From Rhizobium sp. NLR16a (GTDB lineage: Bacteria; Pseudomonadota; Alphaproteobacteria; Rhizobiales; Rhizobiaceae), in contig NZ_CP072865.1 in NCBI RefSeq assembly GCF_017948245.1, positions 2,195,501 through 2,259,500 of the forward strand: a stretch of 64,000 nucleotides of DNA, given 5' to 3'. Both the position numbers and the translations under genes were made by a program. Below are positions 1-8,979 of the stretch, piece after piece (within the stretch, counting starts at the first letter, position 1; each line of letters opens with the position of its first letter). Below the pieces are notes generated by a model that ran no database searches, had not been told where the DNA came from, and was given only the letters and a program-made list of their open reading frames with translations.

Positions 1-1227
1 CACGGCTTCGTCCGAGCTCTTGATCTGGCCGTGGACGAACTTCGAGACGACGTCCTTATAGGCATTGGCGATTGCCGGAGGCGCGCCATAGCCCTGGGCG
101 AGCGAACCGAACAGCGTGCCGCCCTCGTTGGCGGCCTTCAGATCGGCGATGCCCTTCTTGCCGCAGGCGTCGAAGTCGGTGTCGGGAACGTCGGTGCGGG
201 CCGGAACCGAACCCTTGACGACATTGAAGGCCGACTGGAAGCTCTTCGACAGCGTCGCCGTCGCCAATGCCACCTGCGCCGCCTTGCGGTCGTCGGGAAC
301 GTTGAACATGCCGAACATGTCGGAGTTGTAGATCACGCTGCCTTCGGTGCCGGGGAAGCGGTAGCAGAGGAAGTCTTTATCCGGCGTCTTCTTGGCGGCG
401 ACGAATTCGCCCTTGGCCCAGTCGCCCATCACCTGCACCAGCGCGTCACCCTTGATGACCATCGCGGTCGCCAGGTTCCAGTCGCGGCCGGAGAAGTTCG
501 GATCGACATATTTGACGATCTTGGCGAGGTTGTCGAAGGACTTCTTCATCGTGTCCGACTTCAGCGACGCCTCGTCGAGGTCGTTGAAGGCCTTCTTGTA
601 GAACTCCGGCCCACCGGTCGACAGCACGATGGAATCGAACATCGTCGCCTCCTGCCAGTTCTGGCCGCCGAGCGCCAACGGGATGACACCGGCAGCCTTG
701 GCCTTGTCGAGCAGCGCGATCAGGTCGTCGAAGCTCTTCGGCTGGGTGCCGCCGATCTTGTCCATGACAGCCTTGTTGATCCACAGCCAGTTGACCGAAT
801 GGACGTTGACCGGGGCTGCGACCCACTTGCCGTCATAGACGGAGAACTTCTGCAATGCCGCCGGCACCGACTTGTCCCAGCCTTCCTTCTTGGCCGTCTC
901 CGTCAGGTCACCCATCACGCCGGCCTGGGCATAATCGAGCACGGTGTACCCCAGCATCTGCGAGGCCGTCGGATAGGTGCCCGCCGCCACCATCGCCTTC
1001 AGCGCCGTCATCGCCGCATCACCACCGCCGCCGGCAACCGGGACGTCCTTCCAGGCAAAACCTTCCTTCGATAGATCCTGCTTCAGGACGTTCAAAGCCG
1101 CTGCCTCGCCCCCCGACGTCCACCAGTGCAGCATCTGCACTTCCTTCACGTCGGCAGCGCGTGCGGAGACGCCGGCGCCGGCCACGGCCAGTGCGATCAC
1201 GGCAGTCATTGTCAGAAACTTACGCAT
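1..1227 (-). CDS. Sugar-type ABC transporter substrate-binding protein (3' end beyond the window)
   Basis: A continuous reading frame runs from ATG 1227 to the left edge (409 codons, no stop), so the C-terminus is missing. The first 24 residues form a signal peptide (MRKFL, hydrophobic core, cleavage near ARA-AD), so the product should be periplasmic. The mature start ([11 protein letters not shown]) and the [12 protein letters not shown] stretch resemble the family-1 carbohydrate-binding proteins, close to the glucose/mannose binders of Pseudomonas and Thermus. A strong GGGAGG ribosome site precedes the ATG. It lies 99 bp downstream of the aldehyde dehydrogenase on the same strand. Permease and ATPase genes probably follow off the left edge. 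The ligand is not known and sugar is only the family default. Confidence 0.88.
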   Translation of the reverse strand, partial: MRKFLTMTAVIALAVAGAGVSARAADVKEVQMLHWWTSGGEAAALNVLKQDLSKEGFAWKDVPVAGGGGDAAMTALKAMVAAGTYPTASQMLGYTVLDYAQAGVMGDLTETAKKEGWDKSVPAALQKFSVYDGKWVAAPVNVHSVNWLWINKAVMDKIGGTQPKSFDDLIALLDKAKAAGVIPLALGGQNWQEATMFDSIVLSTGGPEFYKKAFNDLDEASLKSDTMKKSFDNLAKIVKYVDPNFSGRDWNLATAMVIKGDALVQVMGDWAKGEFVAAKKTPDKDFLCYRFPGTEGSVIYNSDMFGMFNVPDDRKAAQVALATATLSKSFQSAFNVVKGSVPARTDVPDTDFDACGKKGIADLKAANEGGTLFGSLAQGYGAPPAIANAYKDVVSKFVHGQIKSSDEAV

Positions 1228-1256
1228 CGAAGAACCTCCCAGTTCCCGTTTGGAGA

Positions 1257-1275
1257 TGCGGGACCCATTCCCGCA
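1257..1275 (-). other. Hairpin between the dehydrogenase and binding-protein genes
   Basis: A 7-bp perfect stem (TGCGGGA/TCCCGCA) with a 5-base loop sits about 30 bases upstream of the binding-protein start. There is no U-run, so it is not an intrinsic terminator. Such structures often stabilise the highly expressed binding-protein part of ABC operon mRNAs. That role is inference. Confidence 0.4.
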
Positions 1276-1326
1276 CCCGATCACCCGCCCTCCTCAGGCG
1301 TAGTTTCGTCGCTGGCGAAGCCAGCC

Positions 1327-2835
1327 TCAGGTTCGCGGCATCCACCAGTTGGTGCGCTTGCCGATATGCATGTTCAGCGTCTTGGTCTCCGTATAGTCCT
1401 CGACCGCGTGGCGGCCGAGCTCACGGCCAAGGCCGCTCTGCTTGTAGCCGCCGAAGGGCAGTTCCGAGGCGCCGTCCATGAAGGTGTTCATCCAGACCGT
1501 GCCCGCCCGCACTGACCGACCGATGGTCAGGCAGGTATCGAAATCGCGGCTCCAGACACCGGCCGAGAGGCCGTAATCGATGGAATTCGCGATCCTGATT
1601 GCTTCGGCAGTCGTTTCGAACGTGAGAACCGAGAGGACCGGGCCAAAGACCTCTTCGCGCGCCACCGCCATGTCAGGCGTGACCGCTTCGAGGATCGTCG
1701 GCGACATGAACTGCCCCATGCCGAGGTCGAGCCTCTCGCCGCCATGCGCGATCCGAGCGCCGCTGCTCCTGGCGCCGGCGACATAGCCCGAGATCTTCTC
1801 CAGATGCTGCGGCGTTATGATCGCGCCGACCTGCGTCGAGGGATCGAGGGGATCGCCGACCTTGACCGCCTTCGACAACTCGGCAATCCGCCTGACGGCA
1901 TCGGCAGCGATCGACTTGTGAAGGATCAGCCGCGAGCCAGCATTGCAGCACTCGCCGGCATTGAAATAGGCACCGAAGACCGCGGCATCGATGAAGGCGT
2001 CGAGATCGGCATCCGGGAAGACGATCTGCGGGTTCTTGCCGCCCAGTTCCAGTGAGACCTTCTTCAGCGTCTGCGCAGCATTCGCCATGGTCAATTTTCC
2101 CACGCCCGTCGAGCCGGTGAAGGAGACCATATCGACGTCGGGATGAGACGTCATGACCGCGCCGACCTCAGGTCCCGTACCGGTGACAATATTGACGACA
2201 CCCTCGGGAATGCCTGCTTGCTGCAGGATTTCTCCGAGCACGAGCGTCGATCCCGATGTCAGTTCAGAGGGCTTGACGACGGTGGTGCAGCCTGCGGCAA
2301 GGGCGAAGGGCAGCTTCTGTCCGACGATCAGGAACGGGAAATTCCAGGGCGTGATGATCGACACCACGCCGATCGCCTCGCGCAGGACGACGCCGAGCGT
2401 GCCGTCCCCAAGCGTGTTGTAGCTTTCGCCGTGAAGGTCGCGAGCAAGAGCCGCCGCATAGCGCCATATGTCGACGGAGCCCGCGATCTCGCCCTGAACC
2501 TGGGTGATGGGTTTCCCCGCCTCGATGGCATCGAGAAATGCCAGTTCTTCCGCACGCGCCGCGATCAGATCGGCAGCCCTGAGCAGAATGGCCGACCGCT
2601 CGGAAGCGGTCATTCGCGGCCATGGCCCGAGATCGAAGGCCTTGCGGGCGGCGGCGATGGCGCGTTCGGCATCGCTCCTGCTGCCGGCCGGGAAACGGCT
2701 GACCACCACACCATGGCTCGGCGCGACGCGCGCGATCGGATCGGCGGCGCCGGCTTCCCATTTGCCGTCAATCAGCATCTTGAAATCGCGAGCTTTGTCA
2801 TTGCTAAGCGCGGTCGGATTGACGAGAACCGTCAT
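1327..2835 (-). CDS. NAD(P)-dependent aldehyde dehydrogenase
   Basis: A full-length aldehyde dehydrogenase (502 residues) that would oxidise an aldehyde to the acid with NAD(P). Counting from the chosen start, the family's key residues are present: Asn165 in PWNF, Lys188 in VVKPSE, general base Glu263 in LELGGK and nucleophile Cys297 in NAGECCNAG. I chose ATG 2835 because GGGAG lies seven bases before it, whereas the ATG at 2841 leaves only one base. With this start the TAA of the upstream hydratase gene overlaps the ATG (TAATG), indicating translational coupling. The substrate is unknown. Context suggests an aldehyde made in the same acyl-CoA pathway. Confidence 0.93.
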   Translation of the reverse strand: MTVLVNPTALSNDKARDFKMLIDGKWEAGAADPIARVAPSHGVVVSRFPAGSRSDAERAIAAARKAFDLGPWPRMTASERSAILLRAADLIAARAEELAFLDAIEAGKPITQVQGEIAGSVDIWRYAAALARDLHGESYNTLGDGTLGVVLREAIGVVSIITPWNFPFLIVGQKLPFALAAGCTTVVKPSELTSGSTLVLGEILQQAGIPEGVVNIVTGTGPEVGAVMTSHPDVDMVSFTGSTGVGKLTMANAAQTLKKVSLELGGKNPQIVFPDADLDAFIDAAVFGAYFNAGECCNAGSRLILHKSIAADAVRRIAELSKAVKVGDPLDPSTQVGAIITPQHLEKISGYVAGARSSGARIAHGGERLDLGMGQFMSPTILEAVTPDMAVAREEVFGPVLSVLTFETTAEAIRIANSIDYGLSAGVWSRDFDTCLTIGRSVRAGTVWMNTFMDGASELPFGGYKQSGLGRELGRHAVEDYTETKTLNMHIGKRTNWWMPRT

Positions 2836-3614
2836 TACCATTCTCCCTTGAATTTTGCCGGGCGCTTTTCGCTGAACGACGCAACGCCCTCCTTCAGATC
2901 GCCGGTCTTGGCGGCGAGGATCGAGCCTAGGGCTTCGACCGCGGTTCCATTGTCTTCACCGTTCGCCGATGCGATCATCAGCTTGACGATCTCGATAGCG
3001 GCCGGTCCCCGTGCGGCAATCCGCTCGGCATAGTCCCTGGCAGCCGCCAGCGCGTTTCCCGTCGGAACCACCGCGTCGACGATCCCGAGCAGACGCGCCT
3101 CCTCGGCGGTAAAAATCTCGCCGCCGAGCGCCATGCGCCGGACGGCCTGCGCGCCAAACCGGCGCACGAGACGCTGGGTGCCGGACCAGCCCGGCACCAT
3201 TCCGAGGCCGGTCTCCGGCAGGCCGATCTTGATGTGTTCCTCTGCGATGCGAATATCGGCAACGCCGGCCAGTTCGAGCCCGCCTCCGAGGGCGTGGCCA
3301 TTGAGGGCCGCGACCAGCGGCACCCTGAGCGTCGCCAGTCTATCGAATATGCGGTGGCCGTGCCGCACCCAGGCGTGGCCGAACTCCTGAGGCAGCATTC
3401 CGCCCCAGGCCTTGATGTCGCCTCCGGCGGAAAAGCCCTTTCCTTCGCCGGTGAGAACGGCAGCGCGCACATTCGGGTTCGCCTCCACCGCGTCGGCCGC
3501 CTCCGCCAAGGCTTTCAGCATATCGAGATCGAGCGCGTTCAGCTTCTCCGGCCGGGAGATCGTCAGCGTCGCGACATGGCCATCGATATCGATCCTGACC
3601 GATCCACTAGCCAT
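2835..3614 (-). CDS. Enoyl-CoA hydratase/isomerase family protein
   Basis: A crotonase-fold protein of 259 residues, the usual length. The oxyanion-hole segments FSAGGD (61-66) and GHALGGG (106-112) are present. Both catalytic glutamates of true hydratases are visible, Glu114 in GGLELA and Glu134 in LPETGLG, 20 residues apart as in rat mitochondrial hydratase, so it is probably an active hydratase rather than a decarboxylase or dehalogenase relative. It overlaps the upstream CoA-transferase gene by 8 bp and the downstream dehydrogenase by one base. It probably hydrates the CoA ester made by the transferase. The substrate cannot be read from sequence. Confidence 0.92.
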   Translation of the reverse strand: MASGSVRIDIDGHVATLTISRPEKLNALDLDMLKALAEAADAVEANPNVRAAVLTGEGKGFSAGGDIKAWGGMLPQEFGHAWVRHGHRIFDRLATLRVPLVAALNGHALGGGLELAGVADIRIAEEHIKIGLPETGLGMVPGWSGTQRLVRRFGAQAVRRMALGGEIFTAEEARLLGIVDAVVPTGNALAAARDYAERIAARGPAAIEIVKLMIASANGEDNGTAVEALGSILAAKTGDLKEGVASFSEKRPAKFKGEW

Positions 3615-5229
3615 TGAAGGAGCCCTCCAGCGCCCGCGCCCTCCTTGCCGGAAGCGAGAGTCCGATCTCAGCCTCCCGGAACAGTGCGGCGTCCATCACC
3701 TTCAGGTCGGGCGCGACGATCAGTCGGAATTCGGACTGCTCGAGGATCTGGGTTTGCAGATCGACGCCGGGCGCGATCTCGGTCAACACGATGCCCTCAG
3801 GCGTCAGCTTCATGACGCACCGCTCGGTGACATAGGTGATATCCTGACCCTGCTCGATTGCGCGCCTGCCGCTGAAGGTGACGTGTTCGACCACGTTCAC
3901 CAGCTTCTTCAGCTTGCCTTCCTTTTCGATGAGGAGAGCTCCGTCGGCGATCGAAAGCTTCGCACCGGCGTTGAACATGCCGGAGAAGACTATCTTCTTC
4001 GCCCGCGCCGTGATGTCGACGAAGCCCCCAGCGCCGGCGGTGACATGCGGCCGGAACGACAGCTTCGAGACGTTGACCGATCCGTCCTTTCCGATTTCGA
4101 GGAAGGACAACAGCGACGCATCGAAACCAGCGCCCTGGAAATAGGTGAACTGATAGGGAGACGGCATATAGGCATCGGCATTGGAGGCACAACCGAAGGC
4201 GAAGTCGAGCAGCGGCACACCGCCGACCGCGCCCTGCTCGATCACCCAGGTGACAGCGCCGTGCAGCCCCTCCTCCAGCAGAATCCGTGGCACGTTGGCC
4301 GATATTCCGAAGCCGAGATTAACGCAGCTTCCCGCCTCTAATTCCTGCGCGACGCGGCGCGCGATGACCTTCTGGACATTGAACTCCGGAACGCGGAAGC
4401 TATCGAGCGGGCGGAAGATCTCGCCTGATATTGCTGGGTCGTACCCAGTCTGCGTCGTCTGCTTCTGATCGGGATCAACGATCACATAGTCGACCAGCAT
4501 TCCCGGCACGCGGACGTCATGGGGCTTCAGAGAGCCTTCATTGGTGATACGCTTGACCTGCGCGATGACGATGCCGCCATTATTGCGGGCGGCAAGCGCC
4601 TGATCGAGGCCGCCGAGATAGGCGCCTTCATGTTCATAGGTGAGATTGCCGCGCTCATCGGCTGTCGTCGCGCGAATGATCGCGACCTGCGGGACGATCG
4701 CGGGGAAGAACAGCCAGTCGTCGCCCTCGAAGCTGACGCGCCTGACCACCGGATCGCCCGAAGCGAGGGCGTTCATTGCGCAGCCCTGCCGCTCGGGATC
4801 GACGAAGGTGTCGATGCCGACCTTGGTCAAGACACCAGGTCGCTTGGCGGCGGCCTCGCGATGGATGTCGAACAGGATGCCGGAGGGAATATTATAGGCC
4901 GGGATCTCATTATTGGTGATCATTTGCCAGATCAACGGCGGCTCGGCCGAGGACGGTCCCGAGGGATAGGAACCGCCGATGATGCGCTTGAGCAGACCTT
5001 TCCTCGCGATATGGTCGACGCCCTTGATGCCGCTCATATCGCCGGCGGCAATTGGGTGAAGGGTGGTAATGTGACTAGGATGACCGGTCGCTTCGAAACG
5101 CTCGCCGATCGCCTTCAGCATCAGGTCGGGGCAACCTAGACCGCTCGACGACGACACCGTAACGACGGCGCCATCCGGGATCAGCGCGGCCGCTTCGGCT
5201 GGTGTGAGATGCTTCTTCATGTGCGTCAC
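3607..5229 (-). CDS. Family I CoA-transferase, fused alpha-beta subunits
   Basis: A 540-residue protein with both halves of a SCOT-type CoA-transferase in one chain: an N-terminal CoA-binding half (about 10-250) and a C-terminal half (about 285-530) with the active-site glutamate in EQGAVGG (Glu331). Such enzymes move CoA between acyl-CoA and a free carboxylate, and the layout resembles acetate/propionate CoA-transferases such as E. coli YdiF. The GTG at 5229 has GGGG six bases upstream; the alternative ATG at 5220 lacks a clear site. The gene starts 13 bp after the LacI-type repressor and overlaps the hydratase by 8 bp, so it is the first enzyme of the operon, likely activating an imported acid. 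Confidence 0.92.
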   Translation of the reverse strand: MTHMKKHLTPAEAAALIPDGAVVTVSSSSGLGCPDLMLKAIGERFEATGHPSHITTLHPIAAGDMSGIKGVDHIARKGLLKRIIGGSYPSGPSSAEPPLIWQMITNNEIPAYNIPSGILFDIHREAAAKRPGVLTKVGIDTFVDPERQGCAMNALASGDPVVRRVSFEGDDWLFFPAIVPQVAIIRATTADERGNLTYEHEGAYLGGLDQALAARNNGGIVIAQVKRITNEGSLKPHDVRVPGMLVDYVIVDPDQKQTTQTGYDPAISGEIFRPLDSFRVPEFNVQKVIARRVAQELEAGSCVNLGFGISANVPRILLEEGLHGAVTWVIEQGAVGGVPLLDFAFGCASNADAYMPSPYQFTYFQGAGFDASLLSFLEIGKDGSVNVSKLSFRPHVTAGAGGFVDITARAKKIVFSGMFNAGAKLSIADGALLIEKEGKLKKLVNVVEHVTFSGRRAIEQGQDITYVTERCVMKLTPEGIVLTEIAPGVDLQTQILEQSEFRLIVAPDLKVMDAALFREAEIGLSLPARRARALEGSFNG

Positions 5230-5242
5230 TTCGAACCCCGTT

Positions 5243-6298
5243 TCAATTTCCCGCTCTGCCGGCCCTTATCGGCGCGGCTGTGCCGGCTCCGCAACTTTCG
5301 CGGACGACGAGCCGAACGGCTGTCGTCACCGTCTCCGCTTCGGCCTTGCCCGCATTGATCTGCTTGAGGAGCATCTGTGCGCCGCGACGCCCGATGCCCT
5401 GCGGATCGACCGAGACCGTCGTTAGCGCGGGAACCGCCGCCTGAGCCTCGATGACGTCGTCGAAACCCACGACGGCGAAGTCGGCGCCAGGCTCCAGACG
5501 GCGCGAACGCAATCCGTCGCAGACTCCGAAGGCGACGGCATCGTTGAAGCAGACGGCCGCAGTGGGCCGGTCGCCAAGAGCGATCGCTCTTCCGATCGCC
5601 TCCACGCCGCCCGCTCGCGACGGCGCGGACGAGATCACGAGTGCCTCGTCGTATCCGAGCCCGGCCGCCTCTATTCCGCTGCGGTAACCGGAAAGGCGAT
5701 CGTCGAAGACAGCGGTGTCGGGAAAGCCGCCGAGAAATGCGATGCGCTTATGACCGAGACCCACCAGATGCTGAACGGCGGCCATCATGCCGGCCCGGTT
5801 GTCGGAGACTATCGACGAGACCTTGGCGCCAGGCAGGTTTCGGACGACAACCACGACGGGAATGCCTGCCGAGACCAGCGGCTTGAAGTCGGCGGCATCG
5901 GTGGCGCGCGCCGGCGAGACGATCAGGCCCGAAATGCCATGTTCGCGCATCGATGCGACAACCTCGCGCTGCCTGTCGATGCTCTCGCCGGTGTTCGACA
6001 GGAACTGCACGAAACCGGCCGACTGAACGACCATATCGACGCCGACCGCCAACTCCGCAAAGAAGCTGTTCGTCAGATCGTTCACGACAACTCCGATGAT
6101 CCTCGATTTGGAACCGGCCTGCCGAAGATTGGCTGCGCCGCGATTATAGACGTATCCGAGCTCGCGCATCACGGCATTGACCTTGGCACGCGTCGCCTCA
6201 TTGACCAGGGAGGAGCCCTGAAGCACGAGCGACACCGTCGACTTGGAGACGCCGGCGGCCTTCGCAATGTCGATGACGGTCACCCGCGCCTTTGTCAC
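5243..6298 (-). CDS. LacI-family transcriptional repressor
   Basis: A 351-residue LacI/GalR regulator. Residues 4-50 are the helix-turn-helix and hinge (VIDIAKAAGVSKSTVS, then a YVYN segment). Residues 60-340 are the periplasmic-binding-protein-like effector domain. The start is GTG at 6298, preceded by GGGAGGG. It is the first gene of the leftward operon with CoA-transferase, hydratase, aldehyde dehydrogenase and probably the ABC binding protein. A perfect palindrome with the central CG typical of LacI operators sits in its own promoter, so autorepression and control of the whole operon are likely. The effector is unknown, though LacI proteins usually sense sugars. Confidence 0.93.
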   Translation of the reverse strand: MTKARVTVIDIAKAAGVSKSTVSLVLQGSSLVNEATRAKVNAVMRELGYVYNRGAANLRQAGSKSRIIGVVVNDLTNSFFAELAVGVDMVVQSAGFVQFLSNTGESIDRQREVVASMREHGISGLIVSPARATDAADFKPLVSAGIPVVVVVRNLPGAKVSSIVSDNRAGMMAAVQHLVGLGHKRIAFLGGFPDTAVFDDRLSGYRSGIEAAGLGYDEALVISSAPSRAGGVEAIGRAIALGDRPTAAVCFNDAVAFGVCDGLRSRRLEPGADFAVVGFDDVIEAQAAVPALTTVSVDPQGIGRRGAQMLLKQINAGKAEAETVTTAVRLVVRESCGAGTAAPIRAGRAGN

Positions 6299-6331
6299 TT
6301 CACCCTCCCGACGTCATCGTCGACTGGTGCT

Positions 6332-6361
6332 TATTTATTTGGAACGTTCCAAATATGTCAA
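6332..6361 (-). promoter_or_regulatory. Promoter of the LacI/CoA-transferase operon
   Basis: On the minus strand a perfect -35 TTGACA (6356-6361) is followed after 17 bases by ATAAAT (6333-6338), or after 18 by TAAATA (6332-6337). The repressor's GTG lies about 35 bp downstream. The spacer between the hexamers is the operator palindrome, so repressor binding would exclude RNA polymerase. Confidence 0.7.
6336..6355. promoter_or_regulatory. LacI-type operator, perfect 20-bp palindrome
   Basis: TATTTGGAACGTTCCAAATA is identical to its reverse complement, with a central CG as in LacI/GalR operators. It occupies the -35/-10 spacer of the promoter reading into the lacI-like gene. The most direct reading is an autoregulatory operator. 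Confidence 0.8.
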
Positions 6362-6431
6362 GAGCCATTTTAATTAGGGTTGCTCTTTATTGGCCTTTCT
6401 CTCTCCCCATCACGTCACGAGCGGGGACTTG

Positions 6432-6451
6432 TTTTTGGAACGATTTAAATC
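6432..6451. promoter_or_regulatory. Possible auxiliary operator
   Basis: TTTTTGGAACGATTTAAATC keeps the left half-site TTTGGAAC and the outer bases of the right half of the main operator. Its centre is 96 bp from the main operator centre, about nine helical turns, similar to the 92 bp between lac O1 and O3. It could support looping. The right half-site is degenerate, so confidence is modest. Confidence 0.4.
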
Positions 6452-6671
6452 ATGGAAACAACCCGACAGGCTTTTCCCAACGTTGCGAGTTCGGGCCAGC
6501 CTGCGAAATCTCTGGCTCTTCAAGTCTGAGGATGAATCGCGGCAGATGTCGTGGATCCATTAGGCTGGAATTGCTCTCGAGGAATTCCCTCCCGGAGGTA
6601 TTAGCGAAACTTTATCGTTTGTGGCCAATGCTAGGGATAGGGGACGCGCCAGATCTAAAGCGGGGCCGGAA

Positions 6672-8204
6672 ATGCCGCATTCGTTTGAAGCCATTCTGGA
6701 GAACCTGCCGCAGGGCATTGTTCTCCTTGATTCTGCCGATACGGTGACGGCTTTCAATTCCCGTGCGCTTGATATTCTCGGCCTTTCCGATGGCACTCTG
6801 CGCAGAGGAATGAATATCGACGGCCTGCCCGGCACCGCCGACTGCCGTGCAGCGGCTTGTTCACGGTTGACTACCGGCAGGCCGCACACCTCGCAGTTTG
6901 CACTGGCCAACGGACGGATGATCTCATTGACCTGCGCCCCGTCGAGAGCGGGAAGCTGGATCCTCAGCTATGAAGACATCTCGGCCCATATCCGCGTAGA
7001 AGACAATCTGAGGGAACAGCATCGCCGGTTCGACGCAGCTCTCAGCAATATGCCGCATGGGCTGTGCATGTTCGACGCGACGAAGAAGCTGATATTGTGC
7101 AACGCATCCTATGCACGGATGTACGATCTGCCGGATTTTTTGACTCGGCCCGGAACGTCGCTGGTGGACATCCTCGCCTATCGAAGCCAGCAGGGAAATG
7201 GTCCGGCCGACACCGCCACCTATTTTGACGTCGTCTTCGAAGCGACGGCACTCGGCGCACCGGCGAGCCAGAACATCGCGCTCACCGACGGGCGCATCAT
7301 CAAAATCACCCACAATCCGATGCAGAACGGCGGATACGTGGCGACACACGAGGACGTCACGAAGACCGTGCGGCTCGCGGAAGCGCTGCGCCGCCATCAC
7401 GATCAGCTCGAAGTTACTGTGCAAAACCGAACGGCGGAGGTCGAACGGCAGGCGCGCGAGCTTGAGCGGATGCTCGCCCAGGAGCGGAGCGTCAACGAAT
7501 TGCAGCGGCAGTTCGTGGCGATGGCATCACATGAGTTCCGCACCCCGCTTGCAATCATCGATGCTGCCGCTCAGCGGCTGCTCCGGAAAGGGGGCGCGGT
7601 CGAGCCCGAATTTCTCAACGACAAGGTCGAACAGATCCGTGCATCGGTGAGCCGGATCGTCGATCTCATGGAGAGCATCCTGACGGCCGGACGCCTCGAT
7701 ACCGGCAAGATCGATATCAGTTATGACGCCTGCGCCGTGGGAACGTTGATCAGAACCTGCTGCGAGCGGCAGTCGGCGATCTCGAAGACGCACGGCTTCG
7801 TGCTCGACATAGACGGGCTGCCGGAATTCATCGATGCCGATCCCCGCAGCTTAAGCCAGGTCTTTACCAATCTGCTCTCGAATGCGGTGAAATATGCGCC
7901 AGGAACCTCCGAAATTCGTGTTACGGCATGGGAGGAGACGGGCAATATCAAGGTTTCGATCAGCGACGATGGCGTGGGGATCGATGCTGAAGACGTGCCC
8001 CGGCTGTTTCAACGCTATTTCCGCGCGCGGACCTCGACCGGGATTGCCGGAACCGGTATCGGCCTCAATCTTGTCAAGCAGATCATCGAACTGCATCGAG
8101 GCTCGATAGAGGTGCGAAGTGCAAGAGGGTGCGGATCCACCTTCACCGTCACTCTTCCCATCAAGAGAGCCGCTGACATTCTGGCGAGCAACGACGTTGC
8201 CTGA
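6672..8204 (+). CDS. PAS-domain sensor histidine kinase
   Basis: A cytoplasmic sensor kinase of 510 residues with no transmembrane segment. A PAS-like domain covers about 5-105 (ENLPQGIVLLD). A second PAS covers about 118-230 (LSNMPHGLCMFD), a version common in alphaproteobacterial kinases. A coiled coil (about 233-280) leads to the HisKA domain with His287 in ASHEFRTPL. The HATPase domain has the N box (FTNLLSNAVKYAP), G1 (DDGVGID) and G2 (GTGIGLNLVK). There is no receiver domain and no response-regulator gene nearby, so it is an orphan. The start is uncertain: a GTG at 6621 would add 17 Arg/Ala-rich residues without a ribosome site. Confidence 0.88.
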   Translation: MPHSFEAILENLPQGIVLLDSADTVTAFNSRALDILGLSDGTLRRGMNIDGLPGTADCRAAACSRLTTGRPHTSQFALANGRMISLTCAPSRAGSWILSYEDISAHIRVEDNLREQHRRFDAALSNMPHGLCMFDATKKLILCNASYARMYDLPDFLTRPGTSLVDILAYRSQQGNGPADTATYFDVVFEATALGAPASQNIALTDGRIIKITHNPMQNGGYVATHEDVTKTVRLAEALRRHHDQLEVTVQNRTAEVERQARELERMLAQERSVNELQRQFVAMASHEFRTPLAIIDAAAQRLLRKGGAVEPEFLNDKVEQIRASVSRIVDLMESILTAGRLDTGKIDISYDACAVGTLIRTCCERQSAISKTHGFVLDIDGLPEFIDADPRSLSQVFTNLLSNAVKYAPGTSEIRVTAWEETGNIKVSISDDGVGIDAEDVPRLFQRYFRARTSTGIAGTGIGLNLVKQIIELHRGSIEVRSARGCGSTFTVTLPIKRAADILASNDVA

Positions 8205-8322
8205 TCATTCAGGCCCTCAAACGGCGTCCTGTACGGCCGAGGGCTCGTTCCCGAACTGACTGCGCAGGATTGCTGTCCGGCATATCTACCCTATCCTTCT
8301 CGCAATAGAGGAGGACCATGTC

Positions 8323-8946
8323 ATGGCTTTCATTCACACCCCGGATGCATCCGCCAGCGAGAGGACGACGTCGATGTACGCGTCGGCCGAGGCGAATTAT
8401 GGTTATCTGCCGAACATGTATCGTGCCTTCGGCCACCGGCCGGAGGTGATGGAGAGCTGGGCGGGGCTGCTTTCGAGCATTCGCGGCCATATGAGCCTCA
8501 GGCGCTACGAATTGGTGACGCTGGCGGCGGCCAAGGAGCTTAAATCCTCTTATTGCATGCTGGCGCACGGCTCGGTGCTGCTGCGCGAGGGATTTACCAG
8601 CGAGGGACTGACGGCAGTTGTCAACGAGACCGAAAGGGCACCAATCGATGCCGGCGAGCGTGCGATCATGGCCTTTGCGGCCAAGGTGGCGCGCGATGCG
8701 ACATCGATCACGCAGCACGATATAGACGGGTTGAAGAAACACGGGCTGAGTGACGCCGAAATTTTCGACGTCACGGCCGCCACAGCGGCCCGCTGTTTTT
8801 TCTCGAAAATGCTGGATGCGCTCGGCGCTGCGCCCGACCACGCCTATATCGAGCGGCTGGAGCCGAATGTGCGAAAGGCGCTCAGTGTCGGCCGGGAAGT
8901 CGAGCGGCCCCTGGCGCCTTCACCCTCGGGCGGCACATCGCAATGA
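8323..8946 (+). CDS. AhpD-like/carboxymuconolactone decarboxylase family protein
   Basis: A 207-residue all-helical protein of the AhpD/CMD superfamily, resembling the 'peroxidase-related' group. In AhpD the active site is CxxC-x3-H. Here the segment is SSYCMLAHG, with Cys78 and His82 kept but Ser75 in place of the first cysteine, so a disulfide-based peroxidase cycle is not expected in the classical form. An AGAGGAGG ribosome site lies eight bases before ATG 8323. The gene stands alone, 118 bp after the histidine kinase on the same strand and convergent with the hydrolase gene. The substrate is unknown. Confidence 0.85.
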   Translation: MAFIHTPDASASERTTSMYASAEANYGYLPNMYRAFGHRPEVMESWAGLLSSIRGHMSLRRYELVTLAAAKELKSSYCMLAHGSVLLREGFTSEGLTAVVNETERAPIDAGERAIMAFAAKVARDATSITQHDIDGLKKHGLSDAEIFDVTAATAARCFFSKMLDALGAAPDHAYIERLEPNVRKALSVGREVERPLAPSPSGGTSQ

Positions 8947-8979
8947 TGCAGTGTCGGCTGACGCCAGCGGCTGTGGCCC

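Noticed and set aside
5747..6373. A 207-codon plus-strand frame over the LacI gene
   Set aside because: Antisense shadow. The LacI protein is clear in the other strand.
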